From: Desertimonas flava
GTDB lineage: Bacteria; Actinomycetota; Acidimicrobiia; Acidimicrobiales; Ilumatobacteraceae
Direction: 5' to 3'
Assembly: GCF_003426815.1 (NCBI RefSeq)
Contig: NZ_QKYK01000021.1
Location: 1 to 64,000, forward strand
DNA: 64,000 bases
How positions within the stretch are numbered: the first letter of the stretch is position 1; every line of letters begins with the position of its first letter. Shown here piece by piece: positions 32,816 to 40,727 of this stretch. Under the pieces are notes generated by a model. The model was not told the DNA's origin. It saw nothing but the letters and a program-made list of their open reading frames with translations, and did not search any database. Both the position numbers and the translations under genes were made by a program.

Positions 32816-34024
32816 ATGACGCGCAAGAAGGTGTTGGTTCTCGGCGGCAACTTCGGCGGGCTCACGGCCGCGCTGGCCGTGCAGCACGAACTGCACGGTG
32901 ACGTCGACGTCCGGGTCGTGTCGGCCTCGGACCGCTTCCTCTTCAACCCGTCGTTGATCTGGCTGCCGTTCGGCAAGCGCACCGCAGCCGACATCACGTT
33001 CCCGCTCGCCCCGACGTTCGACAGCCACGGCATCGACTTCGTCCACGCCGAAGCGACCGAGCTCGACCTCCGATCGAAGAAGGTCGAGACGACCGCTGGC
33101 GCCTACGACTACGACTACCTCGTGATCGCCACGGGCTACCGCAACGACTTCGACGCCGTCGAGGGGATCGGACCGGGCGGCAACGCCCACACGATCACGA
33201 CCCTGGCGGACGCCGAGCGGGCCGGTCGCGCGTGGTGGCAGTTCCTCGACGAGCCGGGCGACGTCGTGGTCGGTGCCGTCGAGGGTGCCGGCTGCTTCGG
33301 CGCCGCGTACGAGTACCTCTTCAACGTGTCCCACCAGCTGCGCAAGGCAGGGCTCAAGAGCAAGGTCAAGCTCACGTACGTCACACCGGAACCGGTGCTC
33401 GGGCACTTCGGCATCGGCGGCCTCCCTCACGGCGAGACGCTGCTCGGGATGTTCATGCGGAAGGAGCACATCGCATCCGTCGTCGACACCGCCATCGGCC
33501 ACGTCGACGACGGTCGCGTCGTGCTCGCCGACGGCACGGGCATCGACTTCGCCTACGCCATGATCATCCCGCCGTTCCTCGGCCAGCCGGTGATCGCCAA
33601 AGCGACCGACATCGCCGACGCGAAGGGCTACGTCAAGGTCCGCGACACCTACCAGACCGAGCCGTACGACGACGTCTACGCGGTCGGCATCGCGGCCGCG
33701 GTGGCCGCGCCGTGGCAGACCGCGCACGCGGTCGGCATCCCCAAGACCGGCCTGCCGACCGAGCAGCAGGCGCACGTCGCGGCGAAGAACATCGTCGCCC
33801 AGATCAATGGGGAGGCGCCGAATGTCCACAAGTCGTTCGGTGAGATCCCGGCGGTCTGCGTGATGGACGCCGGCAACAACGGCGTGCTCATCCTCGCAGA
33901 CAAGATGCTGCCGCCACGGAAGCACGGCGTGCTGATCCCCGGGCCGCAGAACCACCTCATGAAGCTCGCGTTCGAGAAGTACTTCCTGTGGAAGGCGCAG
34001 CACGGCTACGTCAACCTCCCTTGA
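32816..34024 (+). CDS. Sulfide:quinone oxidoreductase-like FAD flavoprotein
   Basis: The 402-residue protein has the N-terminal FAD fold VLVLGGNFGGLTAAL, the second dinucleotide segment DYDYLVIATGYR and DDVYAVGIAAAV near the C-terminus. Two cysteines (GAGCFGAAYEYL about residue 162 and IPAVCVMDAGNNG about 350) stand where SQR enzymes place the redox pair that attacks sulfide. FLWKAQHGY at the C-terminus resembles the membrane-contact helix. SQR oxidises sulfide to polysulfide or persulfide and reduces menaquinone. Other NDH-2-like roles remain possible. The next gene, a cysteine desulfurase-like enzyme, begins 19 bp later. Confidence 0.82.
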   Translation: MTRKKVLVLGGNFGGLTAALAVQHELHGDVDVRVVSASDRFLFNPSLIWLPFGKRTAADITFPLAPTFDSHGIDFVHAEATELDLRSKKVETTAGAYDYDYLVIATGYRNDFDAVEGIGPGGNAHTITTLADAERAGRAWWQFLDEPGDVVVGAVEGAGCFGAAYEYLFNVSHQLRKAGLKSKVKLTYVTPEPVLGHFGIGGLPHGETLLGMFMRKEHIASVVDTAIGHVDDGRVVLADGTGIDFAYAMIIPPFLGQPVIAKATDIADAKGYVKVRDTYQTEPYDDVYAVGIAAAVAAPWQTAHAVGIPKTGLPTEQQAHVAAKNIVAQINGEAPNVHKSFGEIPAVCVMDAGNNGVLILADKMLPPRKHGVLIPGPQNHLMKLAFEKYFLWKAQHGYVNLP

Positions 34025-34043
34025 TCGGCGATCGCGACCACCC

Positions 34044-35438
34044 ATGACGACTGAGCTCACCACACGAGCCGGCCTTGCCGCCCTGGTAGGCGACGGTCTA
34101 CCCAGCGCCTGCATCGACGGTCGGGAACGCCCGTACCTGAGCCTCGACGCGGCGGCCTCGACCAGTGCGCTGCCCGCGGTGGCACAGGCCGTCCAGGAGT
34201 TCCTCCCCTGGTACTCGAGCGTCCACCGCGGCGCCGGCCTCAAGTCGCAGCGCTCGACGAACGCGTACGAGGCCGCCCGCACGGCGGCGCTGTGCTTCGC
34301 CGGACGCCCAGCCGGCGGCGACGACGTGGCGATCATCTGCCGCAACACGACCGAAGCCATCAACCACCTCGCCTACCGCCTCCGCCTCGAGACCGACGAC
34401 GTCGTCGTGACGACCGTCGCCGAGCACCACGCCAACCTCCTCCCGTGGGCTCGTCTGTGCCGACGCCGGTACGTGGAGTGCGACCGACGCGGCACCTTCA
34501 CCATCGAGGACGTCACCGCCGCCCTCGATGACGCCGCGCGACCTCGGCTGCTCGCGATCACCGCCGCGTCGAACGTCACCGGATGGATACCACCGATCGA
34601 CGCGATCATCGACGCCGCCCACGAACGCCACGTGCCCGTGCTCGTCGATGCCGCCCAGCTCGCCGCGCACCGGCCGCTCCCGTCTGGCGCCGATTTCGTC
34701 GCCTGGAGCGGTCACAAGATGTATGCGCCGTTCGGCGCCGGCGTCCTGGTCGGTCCTCGCGCCGCGTTCACCGACGGCGATCCCTTCCTTGCCGGCGGCG
34801 GCGCCGTCGACCTCGTCGGTCTCGACGAGGTGGCGTGGACCGATCCACCCGACCGGGAGGAGGCCGGCTCGCCGAACGTGATCGGCGCCGTCGCCCTCCA
34901 CGCCGCCATCGACGCGCTCGGCGGCATCGGCTGGGACGCGATCGCCACGCACGACCGGGCGATCCAACGCCGTCTGCACGTCGCGCTCACCGAGATCCCC
35001 GGCGTGACCGTGCTCGGCCCCGACCTCCCCGACGCCGCGCTGCCACTCGCCACGTTCACCGTCGCAGGTGTGCCGCACGCACTCGTCGCCGCCCGGCTCA
35101 GCAACGAGCACGCCATCGGCGTCCGCCACGGCTGCTTCTGCGCCCATCCCTACCTCGTCCGCCTGCTCGGCCTGGACCCACAGGCGATCGCTGCGCACTG
35201 GGACGCCGTCCGGCACGGAGACCGCCACGCCATGCCCGGCGCGGTCCGAGCCAGCGCCGGGATCTCCACCTCGCTGGCGGACATCGATCGCTTCGCCGCC
35301 GCGGTGGCCGACATCGCATCGGGGCGGCCGGCACCGGTCACCTACCGCCAAGACTCGACCACCGGCGACTACCACCTCGACGGCAGCCCAGGGACGGGCG
35401 ATCGCCGTGCACTCGGCGCGTCATGTGCCCGCGGTTGA
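34044..35438 (+). CDS. Class V aminotransferase, cysteine desulfurase-like
   Basis: The 464-residue PLP enzyme has YLSLDAAASTSALPAV, SSVHRGAGLKSQRST, RNTTEAINHLA, HHANLLPW, VDAAQLAAHRPL and the PLP lysine in AWSGHKMYAPFGAGVLVG. Near the C-terminus VRHGCFCAHPYLVRLLGL contains the cysteine pair found in SufS/CsdA-like enzymes at the catalytic loop. Desulfuration of cysteine to a protein persulfide is the likely reaction. It forms a pair with the SQR-like gene, suggesting sulfane-sulfur handling. Confidence 0.85.
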   Translation: MTTELTTRAGLAALVGDGLPSACIDGRERPYLSLDAAASTSALPAVAQAVQEFLPWYSSVHRGAGLKSQRSTNAYEAARTAALCFAGRPAGGDDVAIICRNTTEAINHLAYRLRLETDDVVVTTVAEHHANLLPWARLCRRRYVECDRRGTFTIEDVTAALDDAARPRLLAITAASNVTGWIPPIDAIIDAAHERHVPVLVDAAQLAAHRPLPSGADFVAWSGHKMYAPFGAGVLVGPRAAFTDGDPFLAGGGAVDLVGLDEVAWTDPPDREEAGSPNVIGAVALHAAIDALGGIGWDAIATHDRAIQRRLHVALTEIPGVTVLGPDLPDAALPLATFTVAGVPHALVAARLSNEHAIGVRHGCFCAHPYLVRLLGLDPQAIAAHWDAVRHGDRHAMPGAVRASAGISTSLADIDRFAAAVADIASGRPAPVTYRQDSTTGDYHLDGSPGTGDRRALGASCARG

Positions 35439-35487
35439 CGCCGGCGCGGACGCGGCGACACGGCGCAGCCATGACGACGGACCGGTG

Positions 35488-36186
35488 ATGCGAGCCTCAC
35501 GCGTGCTCATCGTCGACGACGAGGCGACGATTCGTGACATCGTGCGCCGCTATCTCACCGCCGAAGGGTTCGAGGTCACAGAGGCCGCCGACGGCGACGA
35601 TGCGCTGCGCCAGCTCGAGCGCGGGTGCCCAGACCTGGTGATCCTCGACGTGATGATGCCCGGGATCGACGGCCTCGAGGTGCTGCGTCGGATGCGCGCG
35701 ACCTCCGATGTCTTCGTCATCCTGCTCACCGCCAAGGCCGAAGAGCTCGACAAGCTGGTCGGGTTGTCGATCGGCGCGGACGACTACATCACCAAGCCCT
35801 TCAGCCCCAGGGAGGTGGTCGCCCGCGTTCGCGCCGTCCTGCGCCGCCAGCGCGACGCCCCGCCGTCGAACCACCACGAGACGATGTCGTTCGCCGGGCT
35901 GGTGATCGACTCAGCGCGGCGGGAGGTGCGGAGAGACGGGGAAGCCGTCGACCTCACGGCGCTGGAGTTCGATCTGCTCGTCGCCCTCGCCACATCACCC
36001 GGGCGGGTGTACACCCGCCGCCAACTGCTCGAGCAGGTGTGGGGTTGGGACTACGTCGGCGACGACCGAGTCGTGGATGTCCACATCCGCAACCTTCGCC
36101 GCGCGCTCGGCGACGACGCCTCGGCGCCCTCGATCGTCGCCACGGTGCGCGGCGTCGGCTACAAGTTCGTGGCAGCCCCGGCGTGA
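35488..36186 (+). CDS. OmpR/PhoB-family response regulator
   Basis: The 232-residue regulator has a receiver domain (VLIVDDEATIRDIVRRYL; phospho-acceptor Asp in LVILDVMMPGIDG; LLTAKAEE; the KPF switch Lys in DDYITKPFSPREVVARV) and a winged-helix output domain (LTALEFDLLVALATSPGRVYTRRQLLEQVWGWDYVGDDRVVDVHIRNLRRAL ... VRGVGYKF). ATG at 35488 is used; a GTG one codon earlier is equally open. The stop overlaps the kinase start (GTGA). Confidence 0.95.
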   Translation: MRASRVLIVDDEATIRDIVRRYLTAEGFEVTEAADGDDALRQLERGCPDLVILDVMMPGIDGLEVLRRMRATSDVFVILLTAKAEELDKLVGLSIGADDYITKPFSPREVVARVRAVLRRQRDAPPSNHHETMSFAGLVIDSARREVRRDGEAVDLTALEFDLLVALATSPGRVYTRRQLLEQVWGWDYVGDDRVVDVHIRNLRRALGDDASAPSIVATVRGVGYKFVAAPA

Positions 36187-37286
36187 GCTGGTGGCGGCGC
36201 CTCGGCACGCGGCTGTTCATCTCCTACGCCGCGGTCGCGGGCGCCGGTGCCATCGTGCTCCTCGTCACGATTCGGCTGCTGGTCCCTCGCATGTTCGACG
36301 ACCGGATGGGCGCCGGGCTCGGCTCCGGACGCGACCATCCCGGGCACGCCACGCACGACGCCCTCGTCGCATCGCTCGATCGGGCGCTCCTCGTCGCACT
36401 CGTCGCCAGCCTCGCCACCGCCGCGGTGATCGCGGCGGTCGTCGCCCGCCAGATCCTCCGCCCGATCGAGCGCGTGCGCGCCGCGACGCGACGCCTCGCG
36501 GCCGGCCACTACGACGGGCGCATCGACCCGCCCGCCGAAGCCGAGCTCGCTGCGCTCGCCGAAGATCTCAACTTCTTGGCGCGTACGCTCGCCGACACCG
36601 AACAGCGTCGCGCCGAGCTCGTCGGCGACGTCGCGCACGAGCTCCGCAGCCCGCTCACGACCATCCGTGGCTATGCCGAGGGGATGCTCGACGGCGTCAT
36701 CGCGCCCGAACGCGCTGTCCTCACCGCGATGCTGTCCGAGGTCGACCGCCTCCAGCGTCTGGCCGGTGACCTGAGCGCGTTGTCGAACGCCGACGAGGGT
36801 CGCCTGACGTTCTCGGACGCGCCGGTGGACATGCACGAGCTGGCCGCTGCGGTCGTCAACTCGTTCCGCCGTCGCGCCGTGGAGCAGGGCGTGGACCTTC
36901 GCCTCGCGGGCCAGCCGGCAATGGTGCGCGGCGACCGTGACCGACTCGTCCAGGCAGTCGGCAACCTCGTCTCGAACGCGCTGACGTACACGCCCGCCGG
37001 CGGGCGTGTCACCGTCGAGGTGGGCGCCGACGCGACGACCGCGACGGTGACCGTCACCGACACCGGCATCGGGCTCGCGGCGCACGACGTGGAGCGTGTC
37101 TTCGAGCGCTTCTACCGGGTGCAGGGCGTCACGCGGCCACCCGGCGGCAGCGGCATCGGTCTTGCCATCACCCGCTCCCTCGCACGGGCCCACGGCGGCG
37201 ACGTGGTCGCGTTCTCCGAGGGACCGGGTCGGGGCGCGACCTTCACGCTGCGGCTCCCGGCCGCGGTCCCGCCCGTCGCGACGTGA
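36183..37286 (+). CDS. Sensor histidine kinase
   Basis: The 367-residue kinase has a first transmembrane helix (about 8-30), a short outside loop containing HPGHATHD, a second helix (about 62-90), a HAMP linker (ILRPIERVRAATRRLAAGHYDGRI), the phospho-acceptor His in GDVAHELRSPLTTIRGYAEG, and HATPase boxes (NLVSNALTYTP, DTGIGL, FERFYR, GGSGIGLAITRSLARAHGG). The short His-bearing sensor loop fits metal or small-ligand sensing, as in CusS- or BaeS-like kinases, but this is inference. The next gene encodes a secreted His/Met-rich protein. Confidence 0.94.
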   Translation: MSWWRRLGTRLFISYAAVAGAGAIVLLVTIRLLVPRMFDDRMGAGLGSGRDHPGHATHDALVASLDRALLVALVASLATAAVIAAVVARQILRPIERVRAATRRLAAGHYDGRIDPPAEAELAALAEDLNFLARTLADTEQRRAELVGDVAHELRSPLTTIRGYAEGMLDGVIAPERAVLTAMLSEVDRLQRLAGDLSALSNADEGRLTFSDAPVDMHELAAAVVNSFRRRAVEQGVDLRLAGQPAMVRGDRDRLVQAVGNLVSNALTYTPAGGRVTVEVGADATTATVTVTDTGIGLAAHDVERVFERFYRVQGVTRPPGGSGIGLAITRSLARAHGGDVVAFSEGPGRGATFTLRLPAAVPPVAT

Positions 37287-37392
37287 GCTCGCCGACGTGC
37301 TTCATCCAAGCTTCACTGCCGCGACGCTGCGCGCTTCATCCGTCTGGCGCACCATGACCTTGTCAGAACGAGAAAGGAAGGAGGTGCCAACG

Positions 37393-37761
37393 ATGCGGAA
37401 GCTGCACAAGGCGCTCGTGGCGGGCACCGTTGCCGCGGCGATCCTCGTCCCTGTGGGCCTCGCCGTCGCGCAGAGCTCGCCGCCGGAGCCCAACCCCATC
37501 TGCACCGACGAGCAGCGGGAGGAGCACTGGGCGGTCCGTGACCAGCTCCGTGCCGAGATCCTCGATCAGCTCGAGCAGGAGGGCGTGACGGACCCGGACG
37601 AGCTCCGAGACGAGCTGCGTACCCGCCTCCACGACGCGATGGAGGACAACTTCGGAGAGATCATGGGACCGCATGCCGGCAGCGGCATGGGCGGCCGACA
37701 TGGCGAGCAGCCGCTCGGCCCGATGCACGGCAACAGCCACGCTCGGCGTGCCCGGCGGTGA
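37393..37761 (+). CDS. Small secreted His/Met-rich protein
   Basis: The 122-residue protein begins with a signal peptide (KLHKALVAGTVAAAILVPVGLAVA, cleavage near AVA-QS). The mature part has one Cys (NPICTDEQREEHW), a helical charged stretch (LRAEILDQLEQEGVTDPDELRDELRTRLHDAM) and a C-terminus rich in His, Met and Gly (PHAGSGMGGRHGEQPLGPMHGN). This composition fits periplasm-type metal binding or a Spy/CpxP-like modulator of the adjacent kinase. AAAGGAAGGAGG precedes the ATG. No family was recognised with certainty. Confidence 0.7.
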   Translation: MRKLHKALVAGTVAAAILVPVGLAVAQSSPPEPNPICTDEQREEHWAVRDQLRAEILDQLEQEGVTDPDELRDELRTRLHDAMEDNFGEIMGPHAGSGMGGRHGEQPLGPMHGNSHARRARR

Positions 37762-37773
37762 CCCCGTCCAGCG

Positions 37774-37803
37774 CGGTGGTCCCGCCGGTCGGCGGGACCA
37801 CCG
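37774..37803. terminator. Bidirectional terminator-type hairpin
   Basis: Perfect 13-bp arms CGGTGGTCCCGCC / GGCGGGACCACCG enclose GGTC. It lies 13 bp after one stop and 10 bp before the stop of the convergent thioredoxin gene, so it serves both ends. No T-run follows. Confidence 0.7.
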
Positions 37804-37812
37804 TGGTGTCGC

Positions 37813-38187
37813 TCACGCGGACTGCGCCGTGCGCCGCTCCTCGAGCTGCCGGTGCACCTCGTCCATGTCGAGGTCCCGCACGGCGGCGATGACCTGCTCC
37901 AGCGCGGCAGCAGGCAGGGCGCCAGGCTGCGAGAAGACGAGCACCCCGTCGCGGAAGGCCATGAGCGTGGGGATCGACATGATCCCCGCGGCAGCCGCCA
38001 GGCCCTGCTCCTTCTCCGTGTCCACCTTGGCGAACACGACATCCGGGTGCTGTTCGCTGGCCGCCTCGAACACCGGAGCGAACATGCGGCACGGGCCGCA
38101 CCAGGACGCCCACCAATCGATGAGCACGATGCCTTCGGCACGCACTGTTGCTTCGAACTCAGCCTCGGTGAGGTTGACGGTTGTCAC
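37813..38187 (-). CDS. Thioredoxin
   Basis: The 124-residue protein has the classical active site WASWCGPCRMFAPVF at about residues 26-40, the buried Lys/Asp region VFAKVDTEKEQ and the cis-proline SIPTLMAF. GAAGGAG lies 9 nt before the ATG. The promoter region carries a CsoR/CstR-type operator at 38216-38231, suggesting induction by copper or by sulfane sulfur. This is the second thioredoxin in the window and differs from the CPPC protein at 3325. Confidence 0.94.
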   Translation of the reverse strand: MTTVNLTEAEFEATVRAEGIVLIDWWASWCGPCRMFAPVFEAASEQHPDVVFAKVDTEKEQGLAAAAGIMSIPTLMAFRDGVLVFSQPGALPAAALEQVIAAVRDLDMDEVHRQLEERRTAQSA

Positions 38188-38215
38188 GAGGTACTCCTTC
38201 TTCGATGTTGATCAG

Positions 38216-38231
38216 ATACCTATGGGGGTAT
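38216..38231. promoter_or_regulatory. CsoR/CstR-type operator upstream of thioredoxin
   Basis: On the minus strand the site reads ATACCCCCATAGGTAT, an AT-flanked G/C tract with ATACC/GGTAT arms. It matches the second copy at 38475-38490 at 13 of 16 positions. This form is known for the CsoR family (copper sensor CsoR, persulfide sensor CstR). No CsoR-family gene was found in the window. Confidence 0.6.
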
Positions 38232-38296
38232 AACGAGCGGTGGGCGTGGCGTATTCCGTCAGCGCCGGCGGCCGACCCGCCAAGGCGCACCGACGC

Positions 38297-38476
38297 TCAA
38301 CGCCCGCGCAGGCGCTGCCACCAGCTTGACGACCGGGAGTCGCCGGCGGTCGCCCGCGCCGACGCGCAGTCACAGCGGTCCTCGGGCGCGAGGTGTCCGA
38401 GCACCTGCTCGACATGGGCGCCGCATCCTGCCCATGTCGCCTTCCCACATCTCCGGCACGTCACCTGTCTGCACAT
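38297..38476 (-). CDS. Small Cys-rich protein (probable zinc-binding)
   Basis: The 59-residue peptide starts MCRQVTCRRCGKATWAGCGAHV and contains six cysteines, mostly as CxxxxCxxC and a later CDC, which suggests a zinc knuckle or thiol reservoir. Similar short CxxCGKxTWAGCGxHV proteins are common and uncharacterised in actinobacteria. AGGGGG lies just before the ATG. The ATG overlaps the CsoR/CstR-type operator, so occupied operator DNA would cover the start site. A thiol or metal stress role is inferred from that. Confidence 0.7.
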   Translation of the reverse strand: MCRQVTCRRCGKATWAGCGAHVEQVLGHLAPEDRCDCASARATAGDSRSSSWWQRLRGR

Positions 38477-38490
38477 ACCCCCTAGGGTAT
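38475..38490. promoter_or_regulatory. CsoR/CstR-type operator at the small Cys-rich gene
   Basis: ATACCCCCTAGGGTAT has arms ATACCC/GGGTAT. It lies at the small protein's start and about 130 bp upstream of the VIT-like gene on the other strand, so it could control either. Confidence 0.6.
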
Positions 38491-38616
38491 CCGCAGCGAA
38501 CTGAGTCCACACCGAAGACGTCCAGAACGCCCGCTGACGAGCTCGGCTCCAGAGTGGTGGTCCGTCGGACGGTGGGCTGCGCGCCGTACTCTCTGCGAAG
38601 ACGTTCGGGGGTCGCG

Positions 38617-39117
38617 ATGTCGTGGAGTTCGATGGCAGGGCCGTGGGCGGACCTGCGAGCGCGCCTGGGCGACGCATCGACGCACCGGTCGTGGAGCATC
38701 GATGCCAACGTTGAGCTGGAGGAGCTGGCTCGCTATTGGGAAGGGCGGGGCCTCACCCCCGAGACGGCCAGGGAGGTCGCTCGGCAGCTGACCGAGCGCG
38801 ACGCCCTGGCCGCCCAGCTCGAATGGGAGTACGACTTCGAGGAGCCGGTTCCGGCGACGTTCCCGCTGTGGTTCGGCGTCGGTGCCGGAGTCGCCTACAT
38901 GCTCGGTGCGCTCGTCCCGCTGCTGATCACGTACTTCGCCCCCGTGGCCATCGAGGCCTGGGCGATCCTTGGAGCGGTGGCGATCACCCTGATCCTGTCG
39001 TCGCTGCTGTGGTCACGGACCGGGCAGCTGATCACCCGCCGGATGTTGGCGCGAACCCTCGTCGTGGGCGTGCTGACGATGGCGGTCAGCTACGTGGCCG
39101 GGGAGCTGCTGCTGTGA
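38617..39117 (+). CDS. VIT1/CCC1-like membrane protein lacking the N-terminal helices
   Basis: The 166-residue protein matches the C-terminal two-thirds of VIT-family iron/manganese transporters: the cytoplasmic metal-binding helices (ELARYWEGRGLTPETAREVARQLTERDALAAQLEWEYDF) and then three hydrophobic helices (about 78-100, 105-125, 140-163). Full VIT proteins are around 230 residues; the first two transmembrane helices, including the conserved Asp, are absent and no matching frame lies upstream. It could be a degenerate gene, a partner subunit or a regulator. Its stop overlaps the CDF start (GTGA). Confidence 0.72.
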   Translation: MSWSSMAGPWADLRARLGDASTHRSWSIDANVELEELARYWEGRGLTPETAREVARQLTERDALAAQLEWEYDFEEPVPATFPLWFGVGAGVAYMLGALVPLLITYFAPVAIEAWAILGAVAITLILSSLLWSRTGQLITRRMLARTLVVGVLTMAVSYVAGELLL

Positions 39118-40010
39118 TCGAGGCTGCACCGCGGGCCCAGCGCGAACGGTCGGCGCTACGCGTGTCGATCGTGGTGACCGCGGCGTTGAGCATCCTCGGC
39201 ATCGTCTGGGGCATCACCGCCGGCTCGCAGATGATCCTGCTCGACGGCGCCTACGGATTCATCGGCATCGTGCTGTCGTGGCTGCTCATCCGGGCCTCGA
39301 GCCTGGCTGAGCAAGGCCCGACGACGGACTTCCACTACGGACGGCACGCGGCGACGCCGCTGGTGATCGGAATTCAAGGTCTCGTCCTCGCCGCGACGCT
39401 TGCGTATGCCGCCGTCGAAGGTGTTTACACACTGCGTGCCGGCGGCAGCGACATCACACCAGGCTGGGCGATCCTCTACGGAGCCATCGCCACGGCGGCG
39501 TCGCTGGTGACCTGGCGCTGGCTCCGTCGGCGAGCGGAGCACTCCGATCTCCTCACCGCCGAAGCGGCCGCGTGGGGCCTCGGGGCGATGCGCGGCGTCG
39601 GGATGGTCGTCGGCTTCACGATCATGCTGCTCCTGCTCGACTCACGATGGGACGGCGCCGCGGCATACCTCGATCCGGCGATGGTGCTGATCACGTGCGT
39701 CGCGTTCGTCCGCATCCCGGTGCGGATGGTCCGCGACGCCGTCGTCGAGCTGCTCGAAGGGTCACCATCGGCCGACGTGCAGGCCCGGGTTCATGCGGCG
39801 ATCGACGAGGTCCGCAGGCTCTTCGACATCGATCAGCACGAGGTGAGGATGACCAAGGTCGGTCCCAAGCTGTACGTCGAGGTCGACGCCAGAGTCCGAC
39901 CCGACGTCACCGTGTTCCAGGAGCACGAGGTGAGAACGGCCGTCCGTGAGCGCCTCGATCAGCTGCCCTACGAGGTGTGGCTCAACGTCGAGCTGCTCCC
40001 CCACCCGTGA
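39114..40010 (+). CDS. Cation diffusion facilitator-type transporter
   Basis: The 298-residue protein has about six transmembrane segments and a soluble C-terminal domain (VQARVHAAIDEVRRLFDIDQHEVRMTKVGPKLYVEVDARVRPD) typical of CDF exporters. Typical CDF transporters have DxxxD in helix 2; here LLDGAYGFIG retains only the first Asp, and the helix-5 site is also non-canonical (LTAEAAAWGLGAMRG). Metal specificity is therefore unclear. It starts on a GTG overlapping the VIT-like stop, so the two membrane proteins are probably made together. Confidence 0.82.
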   Translation: MIEAAPRAQRERSALRVSIVVTAALSILGIVWGITAGSQMILLDGAYGFIGIVLSWLLIRASSLAEQGPTTDFHYGRHAATPLVIGIQGLVLAATLAYAAVEGVYTLRAGGSDITPGWAILYGAIATAASLVTWRWLRRRAEHSDLLTAEAAAWGLGAMRGVGMVVGFTIMLLLLDSRWDGAAAYLDPAMVLITCVAFVRIPVRMVRDAVVELLEGSPSADVQARVHAAIDEVRRLFDIDQHEVRMTKVGPKLYVEVDARVRPDVTVFQEHEVRTAVRERLDQLPYEVWLNVELLPHP

Positions 40011-40086
40011 CGACGATCACGGCGCCAAAGCCCTCGAATCCCCCGCTGCGCAGGGCTAAGGTCGCCAGACTTCGAGAGGGGGCGGC

Positions 40087-40704
40087 ATGGACTACGGGGA
40101 CTCACACCGTCAGCTGCAGGATCGCTTCGACACGCGACGCCTCGCCGACCGTCTGGCCGGCGTCGCGGGAGATGATCTCAGCGGATTCCGGGACTTCATC
40201 GAGGCGCGTGACATGTTCTTCATCGCCACGACCGACTCGGTCGGTCAGCCGCAGTGCTCGTACAAGGGCGGCGACCCCGGGTTCGTCCGGGTCGTCGACT
40301 CGTCGACGATCGCCTTCCCGCTCTACGACGGCAACGGGATGTTCCTCACGGCGGGCAACATGGTGGAGCACCCGTCCGTGGGCCTGCTGTTCATGTCGTT
40401 CGAGGACGGCACGCGGCTGCGACTCAACGGCGACGCGTCGATCGATCCCGACGACCCGCTGATGGCCGACTACCCCGGCGCGCTGTTCGTGGTGCGCGTG
40501 CGCACACGCGCCGTGTTCCCCAACTGCCGCCGCTACGTCCACACGCACGCCGACTCCAAGCCGTCGGTCTTCGTCCCGCGCGGCGACCAGCCGCCGCCCG
40601 TGCCGGACTGGAAGCGTGATCCCTGGTTCGACGGAACGCTGCCGGCCGACGATCCGGCCCTCGACGAGGCGAACCCGAGCGCTCCAGCGATGCCTCACTT
40701 CTGA
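40087..40704 (+). CDS. Pyridoxamine 5'-phosphate oxidase family protein
   Basis: The 205-residue protein has a split-barrel flavin-binding fold: FIEARDMFFIATTDSVGQPQCSYKGGDPGFVRVVDSSTIAFP, YDGNGMFLTAGNMVEHPSVGLLFMSFEDGTRLRLNGDA and YVHTHADSKPSVFVPRGDQPP. Such proteins bind FMN, F420 or haem. True PNPOx substrate residues are not apparent, so a general flavin or F420 reductase role is as likely. The ATG has GAGAGGGGG upstream. It precedes an NDH-like gene by 23 bp. Confidence 0.85.
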   Translation: MDYGDSHRQLQDRFDTRRLADRLAGVAGDDLSGFRDFIEARDMFFIATTDSVGQPQCSYKGGDPGFVRVVDSSTIAFPLYDGNGMFLTAGNMVEHPSVGLLFMSFEDGTRLRLNGDASIDPDDPLMADYPGALFVVRVRTRAVFPNCRRYVHTHADSKPSVFVPRGDQPPPVPDWKRDPWFDGTLPADDPALDEANPSAPAMPHF

Positions 40705-40727
40705 CCCACTGCTGTCACATCGGCGTC

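Noticed and set aside
40052-40065. Second DosR-like box before the PPOX gene
   Set aside because: The match is weaker and contains TAAGGT, a likely -10 hexamer, so it cannot be an upstream activator site.
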